Below the pieces are notes generated by a model. That model made no database searches. It saw only the letters and a program-made list of their open reading frames with translations, and was not told the DNA's origin. The position numbers and the translations under genes are program-made. Below, piece after piece: positions 56,274 to 64,000 of a stretch of DNA of 64,000 nt (the stretch's first letter is position 1; each line of letters starts with the position of its first letter). The DNA comes from Carnegiea gigantea. Lineage: Eukaryota; Streptophyta; Magnoliopsida; Caryophyllales; Cactaceae. The DNA is taken from NCBI GenBank assembly GCA_029747015.1, contig JAKOGI010000027.1:1605001-1669000 (forward strand), read 5' to 3'.

Positions 56274-59200
56274 TTAATTTTAAAAAGCAGTCTATTAAAA
56301 AGATAATTTGACAATAGAGAAGTCTGAAATTTTTTTAACAGAATCACATAATAGCTATAAAAAAAGTAAAAAATTTCACTTGAATAGTTAATTAAATGGA
56401 TACTCTACATTCAAACATCTATACATTGTATGGACTTTACTTTTTCAATCTTAATTAACTCTAAATCTTATAATCAATAATTTGTTAAAATTATATCAAA
56501 CTGGTCATCTCCTTTTTTTTCTTCATGAAGTAATTGAGTTGATAACTTTTTTTTTAATAGAAATTGAGTTGAGAAGTATAAGAAAAGAAGTATATATTGA
56601 TTTTAGAAATACAAAATCATAGTATAAGTGAACATGATCTAGATTTTCTACCCTGTAAAAAAACTAATAATAATAATAATTTCTTTTTTCGCCTCTAGTG
56701 CTTTCACTTTGGGTGTCTCCTCTAATTATTTTCACCGTTATGTGTATACAAATTGTGTAGTCTTCACTACATAATTTGAATATACAAATTATGTGGTCTT
56801 TCAACCAAAAAAAAAGTTATGCAGTCTTCATTCACATCCTTTTTCAATTGTCATGCTATTGTAGTATCCCACCCATCCTATACTGACGTCTTCTCTTATT
56901 TTTAAAAGATCACTATCTCATCCCTTAGTTTGTTTCTTTAAAAGATGGCAAGCTACATGAGAAGGATGACGAAGAACAAAATTACATGATAAAAGTTGTG
57001 AATACAACCAACAAAATGAAACCCTATAATTATTCGGTTGTACTTCCTGCATCCGCCACAAAATAAGTAGGGAAATATTAAAAGTAAAGAACAACTTATT
57101 AAATAATTAGAAGAAGGGATGGATACTAAGGATTATGCTTTTCTACTAATAATTGTATTATCAACATAATACATACTTGATTGAAAATATTATACCTCGT
57201 AGAATGATATTAAAACTTATTTAAAGTATGATATGAACGTAGGGTAGAGAAATAAAGAATAAAACTAATTTTGCTAAAATTTTGAAGAAGATAATATAAT
57301 AAGAAAATGGGTGGAGGAGGCAATCATAATAGCAATTACATATTCTTTACTGTAAGAATCAAAATCTACAATATATTACCCAAAATATTAACCTCAATAA
57401 GATTATAACACATATCTTCATATAGTATTACTTTACAAAGGTCATAATAATGTTGTTGCTATTTAAAGATTACAGAAATAAAGCAAACAAAACTACATAA
57501 TGCAAAATGTATTTGATGACAGAGGAAAAGCTATTGATTCATTTCATAAACATAAAATATAGATTTAAATATTTTTAATTAAATGAACAAAAAAAAAAAT
57601 GTTGATTTATAGATAGTAATTTGACTAATAAAAACATGTGTGAACACTCTAATTTGATATAGTATGTGTTATTCTCAAAATACTGATCTGATATCAAGGT
57701 AGACAAATTTCGCATTAGTTTCCATCAAAACTTTCGATAAAAATTAATATATGAGACACTTCCTTTGCAAATCTAAAAGCCTTTAGCTCCACTCAAATGC
57801 ATATCCTCATGTAAAAATATTTGAAACTGTATGGCAAAAACAGTTGAAACAAACAAATAAAAATATTAAAGAATGACAAATTATTAAATTAATGATAAAA
57901 ATCCAAACACTAAGAATGATGATGTGGAAGGATGCCAAGATCATCAATTCCATTACATTTAAAATAAATCTTTGGAAACAACTTTAACAAAGTATCAATG
58001 CCGAAACCTTTTGTCCATTTGATTAAAAGTTCTGCAAGCTTTGTATCTTATGAAATGAAACTTGGAACAAATATATGTCCTGAAAAAAAATCAGATAGCA
58101 TATTGTGAAAAATTTTAGTGGATATAATAAGTATGTGGAGAGAATTAGTTCAACCCTTATTGGCAAGTTTCATAATAAACCTATCATATTTCACGCTTTT
58201 CCTCAAACTGTAGACAAACAGAAATAGCGAAAAAAATAAAAAAAATGAAGAGCGAAAAAACAAAGGAGGGCAAGGAAGCAACTCTTCTATTAGAGCCAGG
58301 TTTCGATCCTATGACCTGTGGGACTTATGGATTTTTATGAATTTTAAAATTTAAAATCAAATTAACTACTAATTGTTTTGAGTATTTTGGCGGAATTAAT
58401 GAGAAACTTAGATTGAGGGAGGGAAATATTCTTAGGCTACCATTCATTGTTACATTTGTATTATAAAGATTTCTAACCAACTAAATCGAAATTTATTTAG
58501 TCGTTTAATTATAATTTTAATTTGATTTTTATGATTTAAACTAAAATTTGCTTTAGGAAATTTTCTCTGAATCTTTACTAGAAGTAAAGGTTAATATAAT
58601 GTCGCTTACTAAAAGACACGCTATAAAAGGAAAGTGAATATTTCTGAACTAACTAAAATTTCATTTGTGCCAAAGAAATCTTGGCATCGTGTTTAAAACT
58701 GAGTCTTTGAGTACATTTGGGGTCAAGTTCAATTTCCCTTTTTCATATGCATTGTAATTATATTGTATTATTCTTTATGACTTATCTGAATCAAAATTAA
58801 ACTAAGATTGCACTTGTGATAAGATAAAAAAGCATTCTCATTCAATTTCACAAAACTAAATCTTCAAATTTTTTTTTATAGTACACACTCAATAAGATGC
58901 TCATCAACCAATCGGTTCGATCCCAATTAATTCACATATGCTAAGACCTTGGGGACTACATGAAGGCTCTCAAAGATTCCCATTGGAGAAATTAAATTAA
59001 AGAACCACCTTTCTGATGATTTGGAGTTATGCAGCAGATTTCCCCAACAAATCATTGCAATATATATTACCACAAAAACAGGGGCCTATAAGGGTAGTTT
59101 ATACGACAAAAGCATGATATAAAGGAGCCTTGAAGCAATAAAAGAAGAAGAAAACAAAATCACCACAGAAAAACTCGTCTCAGTCGTTTGGATATTGGAT

Positions 59201-59337
59201 GGTCAGTTTTGCCAGCCCCAGAAATGCACCAACCAACACACAGTTGCAGACTTGCAGGGTATTGACAAATACATTATTTATTTCAAACGAAACAAAATAA
59301 TACACAGTTTTTGGTTTTTTAGAGGTATGCCAAATAT

Positions 59338-59353
59338 ATATCAATATGTGCAT
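59338..59353. repeat. Target-site duplication of the second LINE, left copy
   Basis: atatcaatatgtgcat, identical over 16 bp to 62121-62136. Confidence 0.92.
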
Positions 59354-62120
59354 TTTAGACAAGGATCTGATGGGTTTGGAGCAGAATTTTTTTAATAATT
59401 ACTGAAATATCATTAAAAAGACATGTTCAACTGTATTCTAGAATTCTTCAGGAATGGAAAAATTTTAAAAGAACTCAACCATACCTTCATAGCACTCATA
59501 CCTAAAATTGACAACCCAGTCCAGACAAACTATTTTAGACCAATAAGCCTATGCTCCACTATCTACAAGATTATTGCCAAGTTACTCATTAATCAACTAA
59601 GACCGCTTCTTGATAAAATATTTCACCACTACAAAGTACTTTTATTCCAGGTAGATCTATCCATGATAATATCCTCATATTTCATGAGATAATGCATAAA
59701 TTCAAGAATCTAAAGGGCAAAGCATCCTGGGTCGCCATTAAACTTGACATGGAAAAAACTTATGACAGAATGAAATGGGACTTTATTATGCAATGTTTTC
59801 AAGAACTAGACTTCCATCCAACTTAGAACAAATGGATTAAAGAATGTATCTCGTCCGTCTCCTACTCTGTTATCGTTAATGATGAACCTAATGGGTTCTT
59901 TACCCCGACTAGAGGAATAGACAAGATGATCCCCCGTCTCCATATATATTTATTATTTGTATGGAAGTCCTAAGTCTCTGACTATCTAAAGAGGCAGCTA
60001 CTGGAAAATCTAGAATAGGGCTCAAAGTTTGCCTAAGATCCAGCGCCATTCTCGGCCTACTCTTTGCCGATGTTTGCCTACTTTTTTGTAAAACTAATGC
60101 TACAAGCTGTGCGAACCTGAAGTTAGTATCAGATAAATTCTGCGACAATTCAGGACAACTTATTAACTACCATAAGTCAGTGCTCACGTTCTCGCAAAAC
60201 GCCTCCACACATTAGAAAAAATTAGTTACGGGTATTTTTAATATTCCTCACAAAGCATCCTTAGGCAAATATTTGGGTTGCCCTCTCTTTGAAAATCGAC
60301 CTTCCAAACATACCTTTAAAGTGATTATTGACAAAGCCACTCTTAAACTTCAAGGTTGGAAAGCAAACTGTTTATCGAAAGTAGGGAGAACAGTACTAAT
60401 CCAATCTCACTTAGAATCACTCCCAGCGCAAACAATGCAATGCTTCCATATCCCAACAACTACAAGCCACCATCTAGATAAACTCAGCCGAGACTTCTTT
60501 TGGAGCCACATAAATGCAGAAAAAGGGCTACTGTTTGTTGCGTGGAACAAACTCTACTTACCTAAGAGTAAAGATGGACTAGGATTATGGAAAACAGAAG
60601 TAGTCAACAAGGACGAGTTCCTCAACTACAAAAAAAAAAAAATACTGACTCCCCAGTCTGGAAGAACTTATTAAATTGTAGACAACTAATAAAACAAGGA
60701 ATTATGCGGCAAATAGGAAATGGCAAAAGCATCTCCTTCTGACATGATAACTGGATAGAAAATAAGAATTTAATCGAAATATTAGAAGTTGATGAAACAA
60801 CCGTTCCTAGTCCTCATGCTAAAGTTTCTGACTTTATCCAACAGGATAGGACATGGAATCTCACACAGCTCATTTCTATCTTGGGTAATCACTCGATCAT
60901 TCATAAAATACAAGGAGTTGTCATTCCTATCCACAGCAAACCAGATTCTTTCTGCTGGGGCCTAAATAGCTCAGGTACTTTTAGTATTAAATCAGCCACA
61001 TGGATAGCACACGATAAGTTAATAAATGACTATTCAGATTGGTCCTTCAAGTGGATCTGGCAAATAGATACCATGCCAAGAATAAAAATCTTCTTATGGA
61101 AAATCTGCCATAAAGCAATCCTTGTTCGCGGAACGCTACTCAAATGAGGAGTGAATATTGATGCAGGTCGTGCAAATTGCCCGGGTGACATTGAATCAAT
61201 TGAACATTTATTTAATGAATGTCAGGTAGTTAAAAAGGCCTGGGAACTAGCTCATAAACACCAATGGTTCCCAATAGAGTTCTTGTCTGGTGGCTGCCAG
61301 CAAATAACTGAAGCCCTACAAAGGGTAAGATCCTCCCGTAATCCAAAAGTACTTCAAAAATTCTCTTTTTCTATTTGAGCATTTGGAAAGAGAGAAATGC
61401 AGTAGTCTTCTGGAAGAAGTTTTTTAATCCACTAAGATGCCTTATCAAAGCAAAAAAATGCATATGCCGAATGGAGAATCTGAATTTGTATATCGGATCA
61501 TTATTCACAGGGGGGCTCCTCTTCTCCCCCTCCCAAACCCTTCCACCTTGTAAGGTGGAACCCCCACCTCCAGGATTCATCAAAATCAACTTTGACGGAT
61601 CGCTCTTCAACTCATCAGCAGCAGGAGGTTATGTACTACATGACTGGACGGGCAAACTACGCAAAGCAGGAGCTGCTAATTATGGGCATACATCAATCAT
61701 GGTAGCTGAAGCAAGAGCACTGCGAGATGGAGTTAGTGCGGCCATACAATCAGGCTTCAATAGACTTTGCATTGAAGGTGACAACATCACAGTGCTCCAA
61801 GCATTAACAGGCAAAATCCTAATCCCTTGGAAGATTGCCACAATTATCGAAGATATCCGTCTGTTGTTAAATCAAGATACCCATTTCCAAGTCACCCACA
61901 TCTATCGAGAGGCAAATATGGCTGCTGATTGGCTTTCTAAATTTGGTCATTCTATCACCGCTTCATTTTTTTTTTAGATGTCTATTTCTCCCCAGCACTT
62001 GGCGCTATTCTGGCAGCGGATGTAGTTGGACGTACTCTTGTGAGAAGAGATGCCTAACATTGGTTGTTCTTTCACCTTTATCATTGTTTAAAAAAAATAA
62101 AAATGATAATGTTTGAAAAA
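59354..62120 (+). mobile_element. 5'-truncated L1-type LINE
   Basis: The element starts inside the reverse transcriptase at the SDGFGAEFF motif and ends in an A-rich tail (about 62087-62120). It is flanked by a perfect 16-bp duplication, the expected product of target-primed reverse transcription with early termination. It is related to the larger LINE at 30531-54885, sharing for example SAAGG, DWTGKL, EARALRDG and REANM.ADWLSKFGHS in RNase H. Length is about 2.77 kb. Confidence 0.93.
59360..61977 (+). pseudogene. LINE ORF2 fragment (RT, zinc region, RNase H), broken
   Basis: Recognisable blocks: FRPISLCSTIYKIIAKLLIN, IKLDMEKTYDRMKWDF, LLFADVCLLFCKTN (the second catalytic aspartate is V), LGKYLGCPLFENRPSKHTFK, LQGWKANCLSKVGRTVLIQS, FCWGLNSSGTFSIKSATWIA and an RNase H domain (about 61540-61965) with NFDGS, EARALRDG, GDN and ADWL. 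Stops and frameshifts occur throughout, for example near 59396, 59826, 60214, 60650 and 61145. The RNase H is the best preserved part. Inactive. Confidence 0.9.
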
Positions 62121-62136
62121 ATATCAATATGTGCAT
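62121..62136. repeat. Target-site duplication of the second LINE, right copy
   Basis: Identical 16 bp to 59338-59353, directly after the A-rich LINE tail. Confidence 0.92.
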
Positions 62137-64000
62137 AATGGATCTAAATAATTAAGGGCCAAACTCCAAAGCATGAGTGCTTGGCAGAGAGGGATGGGAA
62201 CTTGGGAAGGTGGAGATCTAAACAACTTTCTTTCTCTTTTTTTTTTTTTATATATAAAAAAGGTAAGAAGTATAATCTAACTAGAAAGCACTTCTCTTAA
62301 CGGCTCTTCCTAAATTATCTTTAAAGAGGGTGAAACCAAAGTCCTCATGAAGAGATTTAAACAACATAGGCATTGGTTTTAACAGCAAAGTATTGTCTGT
62401 TATAAGCGCTACATCCTTCAAAATGTCAACTTAAATTTGTTTAAATACAACATCTTGAAAGTTTTTATTGGTAGGAATTCTGGTTGTCTATATTTAATTT
62501 ATGTTGACTTTATTTGAACCAATCAATCTATGCATCATGATTCATATTATTTATTGGTTAACTTTAAATTTTGTTTAAGAGAACAATGTATATACAAAAC
62601 TAAATGAACATCAATTCTAGCACAACTATGAAAAATGTTCATCTCTTATGTGAAAAACCATATAGCTTAGTAATTAATGAATGATAAAGCACGTTTGAGC
62701 TGATTTGATTGGTAAGATTTAGAGGGAATTTCTAGTTTTCTACTATGGAAAAGTTTATAGCGAATATAATTCCATTAGGAATGTTGGATCAACTTTTAAT
62801 TTGTATCTTATTTTACACTTTAATAACCGGCATTAACATATTGATTCACGGTTAAACTAGTTTATGAAGGAAATATCAAAATTGTCATCCGAACTCTGAC
62901 GAACTAAATTCGAATTATGCGGCAAATAGCATTCATTGTCAAAGATGTTTTGACATATCTGTAAGGCTTTCATCAAGTCAATATTCATCACATTTATCTG
63001 GAAGCAAACAAGATAGTAAATCATTCATCAAAATCAGGGCATTCACAATATATCATCTGTGGATCTTTAAGATTGCTAATCAAAATTACGGCATTCATGT
63101 ATTCTTTTGACTTGTGAGAAAAGCTTCCAATAATACCGGTTTTTTTTTTTTCCAAGATTAAAAAAAGTGCATTCATATATTATATTGGTGTATTCAATTA
63201 AAGCATATCATACAATGGTAAACATCATTGCTTGAATGGACAGCCTTTCAAGATCTCCAAAACCCATTGCACCATATACATAAAATAACATGATTTTAAA
63301 AACTATTATAATTTTACAAAAGTAACAAATCAAAGGTGCAAGGTATTAGTAGGATCTAGCTAGCCAGCTCCTACTAGATTACGTACCCTTTAGAGCTGTG
63401 TAATTAACTAATTACTAGTTACTAAGTGACAAAAGCACATCATTAAATTTAATGCTTGATGACCTTATTATTATGAACAGGTACTGATTTAACAATTAAT
63501 TGCATTGTACTAGAATAGTCAACTTTCAATTAAAGAAACATTTAATTACTAATTATTAATATCCAGACTATCCAAAAGTAGACATGCATTAAACAAACCC
63601 TTTTCTTGTGGCTACGATTTGTGCATGGCTGTAAGAATAATTCAGAGGGGGGGAAATTAATAATTATATGTCTGAATTATCAAATTGGATTGACACTTTC
63701 TTCAATTGGTCACAGTATGGTCCACTCCTTGCCCACTAAAGTTAAAAGCCCGTTTCCTAAATTGAACATCTTATAATAGCAATATATATGTACCTTTCCC
63801 TATATATTATATTGATCCCTTCATAATTCCAAGGGTTGACTGCTAATAATTACGAGCTTAAGAACAGACTACCGTAAATTAGGATTAGAATATAATATTA
63901 TTCTCTTTTTTTCAACTACAATTATTTTTAAAAAATCGCAAAATGTTTACAACATAATTAAAAATTTTCTCTAATTTCTCTTTCTCAAAAAAAAAAAAAA
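62137..64000. other. AT-rich intergenic DNA, no gene seen
   Basis: I see no coding sequence, RNA gene or transposon terminus. It contains only short A/T homopolymers. Confidence 0.55.

Larger units (their letters stand above)
54904..59337. other. AT-rich intergenic DNA, no gene seen
   Basis: No recognisable coding sequence. It holds a run of TTC/GAA-rich words (54995-55130), an (AAT)n tract, a Helitron 3' end at 56243 and two weakly similar SINE-like relics (about 55600-55695 and 58670-58790) that share a 'cattgtaatt(g/a)tatt(a/g)tattattc' ending. Confidence 0.5.

Overview
The window is nuclear DNA from a flowering plant, most likely a woody eudicot. The evidence is AT-rich intergenic DNA full of microsatellites, GT-AG introns, Ty1/copia and Ty3/gypsy elements, L1- and RTE-type LINEs, Helitrons, MITE- and SINE-like relics, and a DUF1635-type plant gene. 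The species cannot be read from the sequence. There are no operons, rRNA genes or CRISPR arrays.

Region by region. 1-2407: AT-rich DNA with a degenerate decamer array and an (AT)n tract. 2408-5580: a non-autonomous Helitron on the minus strand with both termini. 7234-8040: a Harbinger/Tourist-like MITE candidate. 8041-14184: mostly anonymous DNA with a possible LTR-like segment and a possible plastid ycf1-derived relic. 14185-15178: the one host gene that looks intact, a two-exon DUF1635 family gene. 15179-22900: anonymous DNA, an RTE LINE relic and SINE-like pieces. 23006-24253: four exon relics of a calcineurin B-like (CBL) calcium sensor pseudogene on the minus strand. 27280-28020: another decamer-repeat block.

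The main content is a three-level nest of retrotransposons at 30531-54885, all on the minus strand. An approximately 6.1 kb L1-type LINE, flanked by an 18-bp target duplication with one mismatch, carries a Ty1/copia element (36151-54418; identical 280-bp LTRs; target duplication AACAA). The Copia element is split inside gag by a 13.2-kb Tat/Ogre-like Ty3/gypsy element (40173-53368; 618-bp LTRs). Removing each insertion joins the outer element in register and leaves element lengths normal for each family.

The gypsy element is the most interesting object. Its gag-pol is broken by several stops and frameshifts. It nevertheless carries an uninterrupted antisense ORF of 719 codons for a plant mobile domain (PMD) protein, preceded by about six 137-bp tandem repeats that end exactly at its start codon. 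Facing away from it lies a captured fragment of a host COP1-interacting-protein-7-like gene with its apparent 5' UTR. The gypsy LTRs differ at 13 positions plus two indels, although the element sits inside a Copia whose LTRs are identical. That is opposite to the age order set by the nesting.

54904-64000: AT-rich DNA with a second Helitron 3' end and a 5'-truncated LINE of the same family (59354-62120) flanked by a perfect 16-bp target duplication.
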